A DNA stretch of 64,000 nt, taken from Nucisporomicrobium flavum. GTDB lineage: Bacteria; Actinomycetota; Actinomycetes; Mycobacteriales; Micromonosporaceae. The notes under the pieces were generated by a model. It was given only the letters and a program-made list of their open reading frames with translations. It was not told the origin of the DNA and did no database searches. Positions 33,192-41,325 of the stretch are shown here, piece by piece (positions within the stretch are counted from its first letter, which is position 1; every line of letters starts with the position of its first letter). The stretch spans positions 1 to 64,000 of the forward strand of contig NZ_JADMLH010000007.1 in assembly GCF_016464385.1 (NCBI RefSeq), read 5' to 3'. Both the position numbers and the translations under genes were made by a program.

Positions 33192-34232
33192 GTGTACGAC
33201 CAGCAGCAGACGCCGTACCAGCAGCCGGGGACGACGGCCATCGCGGTCACCGCCAAGTACTGGTGGGCGACGTTCATGTTCGCCCTCTTCAAGCCGTACC
33301 TGGCGATCAACGGGCGCCCGGTCCCGGCCGGCTGGGGACGGACCGTCGTGCCGGTGCCGCCCGGGCAGTACCAGGTCCACGTGCACGTGCCGTACCTGAT
33401 TCCCCCGCGGGTCGGCACCGCCGAGACGGTCGTCGCCGTGCACCCCGGCCAGGTGGTCGAGCTGGAGTACCGGGCGCCAGCGATCGGGTTCGTCGACGGG
33501 GCGATCGGGCCGGCCCCGCAGAAGCACCGGGCCATGCCCGCCGCCATCGCGCTGATGGTGGTGCCGCTGGTGCTGCTGCTCTGCGTGTGCGGCGGGTTCG
33601 GCATCGCCGCGGTGGTCGGTGGCAGCGACGGCCCCGACCGGCCGATCGCGCGGCCCACCGCCGTACGGCCGGTGCCGACGCTGCCGCGCACCTTCGATCC
33701 GGATCCCACCGTCCCGACGCCCGGTGCGGGGAAGCCGGTGCTGCGCTCGATGCCGGCGAAGACCCTGATCGGGCCGAGCTTCACCGCCTCGGACGCCACG
33801 TACACGATGGCCTTCACCGGGTGGCCGTTCGCGTTCCGTACGCCGAAGACCTGGGGTTGCCTCGCCGGCCGGGTCGACCTGCCGCAGGCGAAGGCGTGGG
33901 TCTGCATCGACGAGGGCAACCCGGGCAACGGGCAGAAGGTGCAGATCATGCTGCGGCCGTGCCCGGACCCGTGCGGCACGGTCGAGCGCAGCCGGCTGAG
34001 CACCGAGTGGTTCGACCCGGGAGCCAAGGCCCGCCCGTACGACGAGCGCACCTCCTACGTCGAGACGGCCCTCAACGCGAACGGCCGGTACACGCTCGAC
34101 ATGAGCCACTTCTTCCCGGGCGGCCCGAGCGGCACGCAGACGTGGCAGGTCGGCATCGGCGCGTTCACACCGCCGGAGAAGAAGGCGGACATCCACAAGA
34201 TCTTCAACGACGTCCTGACCCAGGCCGGTTAG
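33192..34232 (+). CDS. Single-TM hypothetical membrane protein
   Basis: A 346-aa protein of unknown function. N-terminal cytoplasmic domain to about residue 115 that begins Gln-rich (YDQQQTPYQQPG) and contains WGRTVVPVPPGQYQVHVHVPY, one TM segment (about residues 118-145, MPAAIALMVVPLVLLLCVCGGFGIAAVV), a Pro/Thr linker, and an extracellular domain with four Cys in two likely disulfides (WGCLAG...WVCIDEG and PCPDPCG). The second half looks like a small secreted beta domain found after proline linkers in actinobacteria. GTG 33192 follows GGGGAAAGGA. No operon partners. Confidence 0.7.
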   Translation: MYDQQQTPYQQPGTTAIAVTAKYWWATFMFALFKPYLAINGRPVPAGWGRTVVPVPPGQYQVHVHVPYLIPPRVGTAETVVAVHPGQVVELEYRAPAIGFVDGAIGPAPQKHRAMPAAIALMVVPLVLLLCVCGGFGIAAVVGGSDGPDRPIARPTAVRPVPTLPRTFDPDPTVPTPGAGKPVLRSMPAKTLIGPSFTASDATYTMAFTGWPFAFRTPKTWGCLAGRVDLPQAKAWVCIDEGNPGNGQKVQIMLRPCPDPCGTVERSRLSTEWFDPGAKARPYDERTSYVETALNANGRYTLDMSHFFPGGPSGTQTWQVGIGAFTPPEKKADIHKIFNDVLTQAG

Positions 34233-34236
34233 CCGG

Positions 34237-35820
34237 TCAGGAGAGCCGGACGTCGCGGCGGGTGGTGGCCGCCGCGCCCAGCAGCGAGAGCAGGACGCCG
34301 AGCCCCACGAGGGCGGCCAGGGCGCCGGCGGCCGGGTCGGGGCCGGCGACGTCCGGCACGTGGCGGAAGAAGCCCAGGTCCTGGATCCGCTGCGGGATCT
34401 CCAGCAGGGGTCCGAACAGCGCGAGCAGGGCGCTGGCGGCCAGCGGCAACCAGGCCAGCGCGGACAGGCGCGGGCTGAGGCCGATCAGCAGCGCGACGCA
34501 GCCCGCCGTCGCGACGGCCGCCGGCCACTGCCCGATCGCGTACGCGAAGGCCCGCGTCCCGACATCCTCCCCGTCGATGACCGCCGGGGTGACGAGGGCG
34601 CCGAGGGCCCCGGTCGCGACCAGGATCACGGCGCACCCGGCGGCCGTGACGGCGGTCTGCGCGGCCAGCGGCGCCCAGCGGCGTACGCCCGTGGTGAGCA
34701 CCAGGTCGGTCAGCCCGGCCCCCTCCCACCGGCGGCTCGCCAGCACCGACAGCACCGCGTACGCGCACACCACGATGCCGACGACGGTGTCGCTGTACGC
34801 CAGGTACGCGGCCACCGGGTCGCCCGTGCCGAGCTGGGAGCCGAGGAACCCGCCCAGGTCCCCGCCGCGGCTCTGCTCCACGGTCCCCGAGCCCATCGAG
34901 GCGAACAGGGTCCCGACGGCCGCGACCGCCACGGTCCAGGCGAGCAGCGACGACCGGCCGAGACGCGCCGACAGGCCCAGCGGCGTACGCGTGTGCAGCC
35001 GGCTGTCCGCGGTGTCGCGCCGGCGGAGGAACCCGGCGCCGTACTCGCGCCGGCGGCCCAGCACCTCGGCCAGGGCGCCCAGCAGGATCACCGCCAGCGC
35101 GGGCGGCACGGCGGCGGCCCAGTGGTCGCCCGAGAAGGGTTCGATCGTCGCGCGCAGGCCCAGCGGGGTGAGCCGGTTCAGCGCCCCGGTTCCGGAGACG
35201 TCGGCGGCGGCCCGTACGGCGAACGCCGCGCCGACCACCGCCAGCCCGAGCATCCGCGCGTGCCCGGCCGTCGCCGCGATCTGGGCCAGCACGGCGGTGC
35301 CGGCGCTGAGCACGAGGAACGTGAGGGCGATCGTCGTCCCGAACGCGGCCGCGCCGGACCAGGTGACGCCGTCGACTCCCCCGGTGTGCAGACCGGCCGC
35401 CGCGCCGCAGCCGAGCCCGAGCAGGACGGCGGCGCCGGCCAGCACGGTCATCGCGCTGTGCAGCGGCCGCCGCTGCGGTAAACCGGAACCGCGGAGCAGC
35501 TCGAGCGTCCCGTCGTCCTCGGGTGCGCGGGTCAGCGAGACGGTCACCAGCACCGCCATGACGGCGACGAGGATGGTCACGATCGCCCCGGCCTCCCAGG
35601 CGTACATCTGCGCGGGCGTACCCGGGTCGGGGAGCTGTCCGTACAGGACGGTGGTGGCGCGGTCGGCGCGGGCGAGCTCCGCGGCGGCGCGGCGCTGCTG
35701 GTCGGTGGCGTACGTGTTCTGGTAGGCCGACACCGTCGCGAAGCAGATCCCCACGAGCAGCAGCAGCCACGCGCCGAGCGTCCACCGGAGCCGGCGCAGC
35801 ATCAGACGGGTGAGGCTCAT
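34237..35820 (-). CDS. ABC exporter permease, polyketide-antibiotic exporter type
   Basis: A 527-aa membrane protein with about 12 TM segments, the size of the actinobacterial 'exporter of polyketide antibiotics' permeases (two ABC-2-like halves fused). N terminus MSLTRLMLRRLRWTLGAWLLLLVG, a second half restarting near LGLSARLGRSSLLAWTVAVAAVG, last TM LAALVGLGVLLSLLGAAA. ATG 35820 overlaps the ATPase stop. Third gene of the MerR-ATPase-permease operon. Probably exports a hydrophobic drug; substrate unknown. Confidence 0.88.
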   Translation of the reverse strand: MSLTRLMLRRLRWTLGAWLLLLVGICFATVSAYQNTYATDQQRRAAAELARADRATTVLYGQLPDPGTPAQMYAWEAGAIVTILVAVMAVLVTVSLTRAPEDDGTLELLRGSGLPQRRPLHSAMTVLAGAAVLLGLGCGAAAGLHTGGVDGVTWSGAAAFGTTIALTFLVLSAGTAVLAQIAATAGHARMLGLAVVGAAFAVRAAADVSGTGALNRLTPLGLRATIEPFSGDHWAAAVPPALAVILLGALAEVLGRRREYGAGFLRRRDTADSRLHTRTPLGLSARLGRSSLLAWTVAVAAVGTLFASMGSGTVEQSRGGDLGGFLGSQLGTGDPVAAYLAYSDTVVGIVVCAYAVLSVLASRRWEGAGLTDLVLTTGVRRWAPLAAQTAVTAAGCAVILVATGALGALVTPAVIDGEDVGTRAFAYAIGQWPAAVATAGCVALLIGLSPRLSALAWLPLAASALLALFGPLLEIPQRIQDLGFFRHVPDVAGPDPAAGALAALVGLGVLLSLLGAAATTRRDVRLS

Positions 35821-36719
35821 CGGGGCACCACCGCGTAGTGCCGCAGGAACAGGTCCTCCAGGTTGGCCGGGGCGCAGGTGATGTCGTCGGCCTCGGCGGC
35901 GGCCAGCACGCCCAGCGCGGCGGGTACGAGGGCGCGGGGCGTGCTGACGCTGAGCGTGCCGTCGTCCGCGCGCACGTCGAGTCCCAGGTCGCGCAGGCGC
36001 TCGGCGACGAGGACGGCCCGGTCGGCGGCGGGCCGCGCGGTGACGGTCGACGCGGCGAGGTGGCGCAGGTCGGCCAGGCGTCCCGCCTCGACCAGCCGGC
36101 CGTCCTTGATGATGGTGACCTCGTCGCACACCTTCTCGACCTCGGCCAGGATGTGGCTGGACAGCAGGACCGTACGCCCGTCCGCGGTGGCCTCGCGGAC
36201 GCAGCGCTGGAACATCTCCTCCATCAGCGGGTCCAGCCCGGATGTCGGCTCGTCGAGGACGAGCAGGTCGGTCGGGGCGGCGAAGGCGGCGATCAGGGCG
36301 ACCTTCTGCCGGTTGCCCTTCGAGTACGTCCGCACCCGCCGGCGGGTGTCGAGGGCGAACTCGGCGGTGAGGCGCCGCTCGGCCGCGGTGTCCCGGGCGC
36401 CCCGGAGCCCGGCGAGCGCGTCGAGCATCTCCTGGCCGGTCAGGTCGGGCCAGAGCGCCACCTCCCCGGGCACGTACGAGGTGCGCCTCGTGATCTCGGC
36501 GGCGTGCGTGGCCGGGTCGAGGCCGAGCACGCGGACCCGCCCGCCGCCGGCCCGGCCCAGCCCGAGCAGCACCCGGATCGTGGTCGACTTGCCGGCGCCG
36601 TTCGGGCCGAGGAAGCCGTGCACGGTGCCGGGCGCGACGTGCAGGTCGAGGCCGTCCACGGCCACGAACGTGCCGTACCGCTTCACCAGCCCGCCGACCT
36701 CGATGGCGTCCGTGGTCAT
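35817..36719 (-). CDS. ABC exporter ATP-binding protein
   Basis: A 300-aa ATPase of the drug-export (DrrA-like) group. Walker A GPNGAGKST (about residues 38-46), Q-loop region TSYVPGEVALW, signature in the degenerate form YSKGNRQKVALI, Walker B LLVLDEPTSGLDP, H-loop VLLSSHILAEVE, and the C-terminal regulatory domain of about 70 residues. Starts with ATGA overlap on the MerR gene and ends overlapping the permease, so the three genes are co-translated. Confidence 0.92.
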   Translation of the reverse strand: MTTDAIEVGGLVKRYGTFVAVDGLDLHVAPGTVHGFLGPNGAGKSTTIRVLLGLGRAGGGRVRVLGLDPATHAAEITRRTSYVPGEVALWPDLTGQEMLDALAGLRGARDTAAERRLTAEFALDTRRRVRTYSKGNRQKVALIAAFAAPTDLLVLDEPTSGLDPLMEEMFQRCVREATADGRTVLLSSHILAEVEKVCDEVTIIKDGRLVEAGRLADLRHLAASTVTARPAADRAVLVAERLRDLGLDVRADDGTLSVSTPRALVPAALGVLAAAEADDITCAPANLEDLFLRHYAVVPR

Positions 36720-37537
36720 TCCGTCCTGCCCTTCTCGAAGGCGGTCAGCAACGCGTCCGCGATGGCCCGGTCGAGCCGGCGGTGCCGCGGGGCGGACAGC
36801 CGCAGGTAGAGGTCGGCGGCGCGGCGGGCGACGTCGAGGTCCAGGGTTCTGGCCACCCGGGGGAAGTCCGCCCCGAGCTGGCGGGTGACGCGCTCGACGA
36901 CCTCCGCGGCGGCCCGCTCGATCTCCCGGTCGCCGAGGGGTTCGTCGCCCTCGTACCGGTGGGCGATCGTGCGGAACGACTCCAGGCTCCGGGCCAGCCC
37001 GGCCTCGGTGAGGCCCTCGTAGAGCACGGTGGACTCGGCCGGGATGTCGCCGCGGTAGTACGCGAGCTCCATGAAGTCGCGTTCGCGGCGGATCACGCGC
37101 CGCGCCTTCTCGTCGCCGGCGCGCGCCTCCATGTCCTCGTAGAAGCGCGCGACGGCCGGCGGCACCAGGGAGAGCCGGCCGTCGTGCTCGACCACTGCCG
37201 CCAGCCGGGCCATCCGGTCCCGCTGCTCGCGCAGCTCCTCGAGCTTCTCGTCGAGCGCCGCGATGCCCGCCCGCAGGTCGGTGAGCACCTCGTCCGCGTC
37301 CGCGGCCTCCGCACGGCGGCCGGGCCCGGCCCGCCCCCCGATCATCGTGGCGACCGTGGCGAGCGGGATGCCGGCCTCGGCCAGCCAGCGCACCCGCGCG
37401 AGCCGGGCCAGATGCGTCAGGTCGTAGTCGCGCGCGCCGTCCCGCCGCTCGGGCACGTTCAGCAGCCCGATCTGGTGGTAGAAGCGGATGGTCCGTACGG
37501 TGCAGCCGGTCAGCTCCGCCAGCTCCTTGATGCGCAC
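36716..37537 (-). CDS. MerR-family regulator of a drug-export operon
   Basis: A 273-aa MerR protein. N-terminal winged HTH IKELAELTGCTVRTIRFYHQIGLL with RRDGARDYDLTHLARLARVRWL, a long dimerisation helix (residues about 85-125, LDEKLEELREQRDRMARLAAV), then a roughly 150-residue all-helical effector domain as in TipAS-like or multidrug-binding MerR activators. First gene of the operon with the ABC exporter. A perfect palindrome 15 bp upstream of the ATG is the probable autoregulatory operator. Confidence 0.92.
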   Translation of the reverse strand: MRIKELAELTGCTVRTIRFYHQIGLLNVPERRDGARDYDLTHLARLARVRWLAEAGIPLATVATMIGGRAGPGRRAEAADADEVLTDLRAGIAALDEKLEELREQRDRMARLAAVVEHDGRLSLVPPAVARFYEDMEARAGDEKARRVIRRERDFMELAYYRGDIPAESTVLYEGLTEAGLARSLESFRTIAHRYEGDEPLGDREIERAAAEVVERVTRQLGADFPRVARTLDLDVARRAADLYLRLSAPRHRRLDRAIADALLTAFEKGRTE

Positions 37538-37551
37538 GGGTCCAGTCTCGG

Positions 37552-37570
37552 CTGTGACGTAACGTCACAG
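37552..37570. promoter_or_regulatory. Palindromic MerR operator between divergent genes
   Basis: CTGTGACGTAACGTCACAG is a perfect 9-bp inverted repeat around a single A. It lies 15 bp before the merR start (minus strand, 37537) and 36 bp before the plus-strand gene at 37606. Its central ACGTNACGT resembles known operators of drug-sensing MerR proteins. It may control both directions. Confidence 0.75.
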
Positions 37571-37605
37571 TCAAGGGCGAGCGGCGGCTTTGGCAGGATG
37601 GCCGC

Positions 37606-38397
37606 ATGACTTCCGTCCAGGACCGGTTCCGCGCGCTGCACGACTCCGGCACGTTCGTCATGCCGAACCCGTGGGACGCCGGCTCGGCGCGGCTGCTCGA
37701 GCACCTCGGCTTCCCCGCGCTCGCCACCACCTCGTCGGGCCTGGCGGCGAGCCTGGGCCGGCTCGACCAGCAGGCCACCCGGGAGGAGCTCGTCGCGCAC
37801 GTCGCCGCGCTCACCTCGGCGGTGGCCGTGCCGGTGAGCGTCGACGCGGAATGGTGCTTCGCCGGCACCCCGGAGGGCATCGCGGAGACCGTGGACCTGC
37901 TGGCCGTGGCCGGCGCGGCGGGCATCTCCATCGAGGACTACGACCCGGCCGCCGCCCGGGTGGTGCCCGGCGAGCTCGGTGCCGAACGGGTCGCCGCGGC
38001 GGCGCGGGCCTGCCGGCGGCACGGCATCGTGCTCACCGCCCGGGCCGAGAACCACCTGTACGGGCACGACGACCTCGACGACACGATCCGGCGGCTGGTC
38101 GCGTACCGGGAGGCGGGGGCGGACGTCGTCTATGCGCCGGGGCTGCGCTCGCCGGACGCCATCGGGCGCCTCGTCCGGTCGGTGGCCGCCCCGGTCAACG
38201 TGCTCGCCGTGGCCGGTGCGCCGAGCGTCCCCGAGCTGGCGGAGCTGGGCGTGCGGCGGGTGTCGACGGGCGGGGCGCTGGCGTGGGCGGCGTACGGCGC
38301 GCTGCGCGACGCCGCCCGGGAGCTGCTGACCGCGGGCACCACCACGTTCCGGGAGCGAGGGCTCACCGGCGACGAGGTGGCCGCCGCCTTCAGCTGA
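37606..38397 (+). CDS. Isocitrate lyase/PEP mutase superfamily enzyme
   Basis: A 263-aa TIM-barrel enzyme of the ICL/PEPM superfamily. N-terminal FVMPNPWDAGSARLLEHLGFPALATTSSG, the metal-binding VDAEWCFAG (in place of DxDxG-type VDLEGG), GISIEDYD and LTARAENHLYG are the expected active-site strands. The catalytic Cys loop of isocitrate lyase (KKCGH) is absent, so it is not an isocitrate lyase; members include carboxyphosphonoenolpyruvate mutases, oxaloacetate hydrolases and many uncharacterised C-C lyases. It shares a promoter region with the MerR operon, and its last 8 bp overlap the end of convergent murQ. Confidence 0.82.
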   Translation: MTSVQDRFRALHDSGTFVMPNPWDAGSARLLEHLGFPALATTSSGLAASLGRLDQQATREELVAHVAALTSAVAVPVSVDAEWCFAGTPEGIAETVDLLAVAGAAGISIEDYDPAAARVVPGELGAERVAAAARACRRHGIVLTARAENHLYGHDDLDDTIRRLVAYREAGADVVYAPGLRSPDAIGRLVRSVAAPVNVLAVAGAPSVPELAELGVRRVSTGGALAWAAYGALRDAARELLTAGTTTFRERGLTGDEVAAAFS

Positions 38398-39319
38398 GGC
38401 CCGGGGCGGGGCCGCCGGTCAGCGCGGTCAGGGCGGCGTGGACGTGCCCGCGGGCCTCCTCGAGGGCGCACCGGGCCCGTTCCGCCCCGGCCTGCCCGAG
38501 CAGCATCACCACGGCCACCCGCGCGTCGCCCTGCGCGTCTCGCAGCGCGCCGCGGCACCGGGCCGGGTCGGCGCCCGTCGCGTCGGCCAGGATCCGCAGC
38601 TGCCGGTCGCGGAGCTTGTCGTTGCTGGGCAGCATGTCCGTCATCAGGTTCGAGTACGTGCGCCCGAGCCGCACCATCGTGGCGGTGGAGAACGCGTTGA
38701 GCACGAGCTTCTGGGCCGTGCCCGCCTTCATCCGGGTCGAGCCGGTCACCACCTCCGGGCCGGTGTCGGGGGCGACGTGCAGGTCCGCGTACCGGGCGAG
38801 CGGCGCCGCGGGGTTGGCCGACACCAGCACGGTGTGCGCGCCCCGGGACCGCGCCGAGGCCAGGGCGCCACGGACGTACGGCGTCCGCCCGCTCGCCGTC
38901 ACCCCGACCACCACGTCTCCCGCGGTGACCCCGGCCATCGCCGCCGCACCCGCCTGCTCGTCGTCCTCGGCGCCCTCGGAGGCATCGGTGAGCGCGGCCG
39001 CTCCCCCGGCGAGGTGCGCGACCAGCCGTCCCGGCTCGAGCCCGAACGTGGGCCCGAGCTCCGCCGCATCGAGCACGGCCAGGCGCCCCGACGTGCCCGC
39101 GCCGACATAGTGGACCCGGCAGCCGCCCGCCAGCGCCTCGACGGCGAGGTCCACGGCGGCGGCGAGCACGGGCAGGACGCCGGTCACCGCGCCGGGCACC
39201 GTACGGTCCTCGTCGTTGATCACGCGCAGCAGTTTCAGGCTGGACATCCGGTCGATCGCCGCGGTCCGCGGATTGCGCTGCTCGGTCCGGCTCAGCGGCG
39301 CCTCCCCGCCCGTCCTCAC
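38390..39319 (-). CDS. murQ: N-acetylmuramic acid 6-phosphate etherase
   Basis: A 309-aa SIS-domain etherase that cleaves D-lactate from MurNAc-6-phosphate to give GlcNAc-6-phosphate in peptidoglycan recycling. Family landmarks are RNPRTAAIDRMSSLKLLRVINDED, YVGAGTSGRLAVLDAAELGPTFG, GVTASGRTPYVRGAL, TGPEVVTGSTRMKAGTAQKLVLNAFST and NLMTDMLPSNDKLRDRQ. GTG 39319 overlaps the stop of the RpiR-type regulator (GTGA), so regulator and etherase are co-translated. The C terminus overlaps a convergent gene by 8 bp. Confidence 0.95.
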   Translation of the reverse strand: MRTGGEAPLSRTEQRNPRTAAIDRMSSLKLLRVINDEDRTVPGAVTGVLPVLAAAVDLAVEALAGGCRVHYVGAGTSGRLAVLDAAELGPTFGLEPGRLVAHLAGGAAALTDASEGAEDDEQAGAAAMAGVTAGDVVVGVTASGRTPYVRGALASARSRGAHTVLVSANPAAPLARYADLHVAPDTGPEVVTGSTRMKAGTAQKLVLNAFSTATMVRLGRTYSNLMTDMLPSNDKLRDRQLRILADATGADPARCRGALRDAQGDARVAVVMLLGQAGAERARCALEEARGHVHAALTALTGGPAPGLS

Positions 39320-40251
39320 GCGCGCCCCCGGGCGGAGTCCACCCGCCGGCACCGGACGGCCTCGTACGTCACCTCGAGCGCGCGCCGCGTCTGCGGGTAC
39401 GTCCGCTGGGCCACGCCGACGAACACGCAGTCGATGACCGTCAGCTGGGCGAGCCGGCTGGCCATCGCGCCGGAGCGGAACGTCGTCTCCCGCGCCGCCG
39501 TGGTGAGCACGTGGTGGGCGATCCGGGTGATCGGTGACTTGGGGAAGTTGGTCAGCGCGACCAGCCGGGCACCGTGCCGGCCCGCCTCGGCGAACGCCTC
39601 CACGGTGTCGGCGGTCGCGCCGGTGTGCGAGATCCCGAACGCCACGTCCCGCTCGTCGAGCAGCGCCGCGCTGGTGAGCGCCACGTGCAGGTCGCTCCAC
39701 GCGTACGAGATCCGGCCGATCCGGTGCAGTTTGTGCTGGAAGTCCGCGGCGACGAAGGCGCTGGCGCCGACGCCGTAGATGTCCACCCGCCGGGCGTGCG
39801 CGACGAGGTCCACGACCTGCTCGAGGACGGCGATGTCGATCTGCAGCGCGGTGTCCTCGACGGCCCGGGCGTCCGCGAAGGCGATCTTCTTGACCACCTG
39901 GGCCAGCTCGTCCGTCTCGCTGATGTCGCTGTCGATCAGCTCGCGGCCGGTGGTCGCCGCGCCGGCCGCCCGGCCCGCCTCGGCGGCGAGGGTGAGCCGC
40001 AGCTCGGAGTAGCCGGCGAAACCCATCGCGCGGCAGAACCGGATCACCGTGGTCTCCGAGGCGTGGGCGCGCCGGGCGAGGTCGGTGATGGTGAGCCCGG
40101 CGGCGGTCGCTGCCTCGTCGATGATCACGCGGGCGACCCGCTGCTCGGCCGGGGACAGCGAGGGGAGCAGGCCGCGGGCCCGCACGGTCGTGGGTGAGCC
40201 GCCGGCCGCCCGCTGCGCGGTCGGCGCCGGCGTGCGCCTGGTGCCTGTCAT
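39316..40251 (-). CDS. MurR/RpiR-family regulator
   Basis: A 311-aa regulator. N-terminal RpiR helix-turn-helix (SPAEQRVARVIIDEAATAAGLTITDLARRAHASETTVIRFCRAMGF, reading about residues 32-78) and a C-terminal SIS sugar-phosphate-binding domain (RVDIYGVGASAFVAADFQHKLHRIG; VAFGISHTGATADTVEA). By position with murQ and a GlcNAc kinase it should sense MurNAc-6P or GlcNAc-6P, as MurR does in E. coli. Divergent from nagK with 44 bp between starts. ATG 40251 is preceded by a weak site. Confidence 0.92.
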   Translation of the reverse strand: MTGTRRTPAPTAQRAAGGSPTTVRARGLLPSLSPAEQRVARVIIDEAATAAGLTITDLARRAHASETTVIRFCRAMGFAGYSELRLTLAAEAGRAAGAATTGRELIDSDISETDELAQVVKKIAFADARAVEDTALQIDIAVLEQVVDLVAHARRVDIYGVGASAFVAADFQHKLHRIGRISYAWSDLHVALTSAALLDERDVAFGISHTGATADTVEAFAEAGRHGARLVALTNFPKSPITRIAHHVLTTAARETTFRSGAMASRLAQLTVIDCVFVGVAQRTYPQTRRALEVTYEAVRCRRVDSARGRA

Positions 40252-40295
40252 GGAGCGGGGTGTCCTTCGGGGGATGGGGGTACGGTCACCGGACT

Positions 40296-41279
40296 ATGGG
40301 CCGGGGTCTGGTGGTGGGGGTGGACGCGGGGGCCACGTCGACCCGATGTGTGGTCGCGACGCCGGACGGCGTGGTGGTCGGCCGGGGTGCGGCCGGCGGC
40401 GCCAACGTCAACAGCAGCGGCGGCGACGCGGCCGGGGCGCTCGCAGCGGCGCTGCGAACGGCGCTGTCCACCGTGGATCCGGCGGAGATCCGGACCGGGG
40501 TGTTCGGCGGCGCGGGCGCGGCCGGCGCGGGACGCGAGGCGTTCCGCACGGCGGCGGCGCGGGCCTGGGCGGCGGTGGGTGCGGGCGGCGAGGTCGTGAC
40601 GGTGACCGACCTGGAGGTCGCTTTCGTGGCGGGCACCCCCGAACCCGGCGGTGTACTGCTGCTCTCCGGCACCGGGGCGCTCGCGGCCGCCTTCTCCGGT
40701 GGCACGCTGAGCCGCCGCTGCGACGGCTACGGGTGGCTGCTCGGCGACGAGGGCTCGGCGGTCTGGATCGGGCTGCGGGCGATGCGGGCGGCCGTGGCGG
40801 CTGTGGACGGGCGCGGCGAACCGACCGCGCTGCTGGCGGCGGCCTGCCGGTGGGCGGACGTGGACCGGCCCGCCGGGGACGACCTCGCGCAGCACCTGGT
40901 CGCAGCGGGTTTCGCCCGGCCACCGGCGGCGCTGGGCGGCCTGGCACCGGCGGTGAGCGCCGCCGCGGACGCCGGCGACGCCGTGGCGCAGCGGATCTGC
41001 GCCGCCGCGGCCGCGAAGCTGCTGCACACCTTCGACACCGTCGGGCCGTACGCCGGGGACGTGGTGCTGGCCGGCTCGGTGCTGCTCTCCCCCGGCCCGG
41101 TCGCCCGGCTCGTGCGGGCCGGCGTCGGGGAGCGGACCGGTACGCCACCCCGCGAGGCGCTCGACGGCGCGGGCGGCGCGGCGGTGCTCGCCCTGGCCCG
41201 GCTCACCGGGGACCGGGTGCCGGCCGCCGTGCACGCCCGGCTGACCGGTCACGATCGGCGCCGGCGCCGGAGCGGCTGA
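40296..41279 (+). CDS. N-acetylglucosamine kinase, BadF/BadG family
   Basis: A 327-aa sugar kinase of the actin-like ATPase BadF/BadG/BcrA-HgdC group. Phosphate-1 motif VGVDAGATSTRCVV at the start, the acidic GVFGGAGAAGAG, phosphate-2 VLLLSGTGALAAAF, the loop RCDGYGWLLGDEGSAVWIGLRAM characteristic of GlcNAc/MurNAc kinases, and the adenosine motif VVLAGSVLLSPGPVARLV. It should phosphorylate GlcNAc (or MurNAc) delivered by the Ngc-type importer. ATG 40296 fits the beta-1 strand; the open frame extends upstream without support. Confidence 0.88.
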   Translation: MGRGLVVGVDAGATSTRCVVATPDGVVVGRGAAGGANVNSSGGDAAGALAAALRTALSTVDPAEIRTGVFGGAGAAGAGREAFRTAAARAWAAVGAGGEVVTVTDLEVAFVAGTPEPGGVLLLSGTGALAAAFSGGTLSRRCDGYGWLLGDEGSAVWIGLRAMRAAVAAVDGRGEPTALLAAACRWADVDRPAGDDLAQHLVAAGFARPPAALGGLAPAVSAAADAGDAVAQRICAAAAAKLLHTFDTVGPYAGDVVLAGSVLLSPGPVARLVRAGVGERTGTPPREALDGAGGAAVLALARLTGDRVPAAVHARLTGHDRRRRRSG

Positions 41280-41325
41280 CGACGCTCCCCCGTCGCCGTC
41301 GGCAGTCCGCTCCGGCGGGTCCGGC

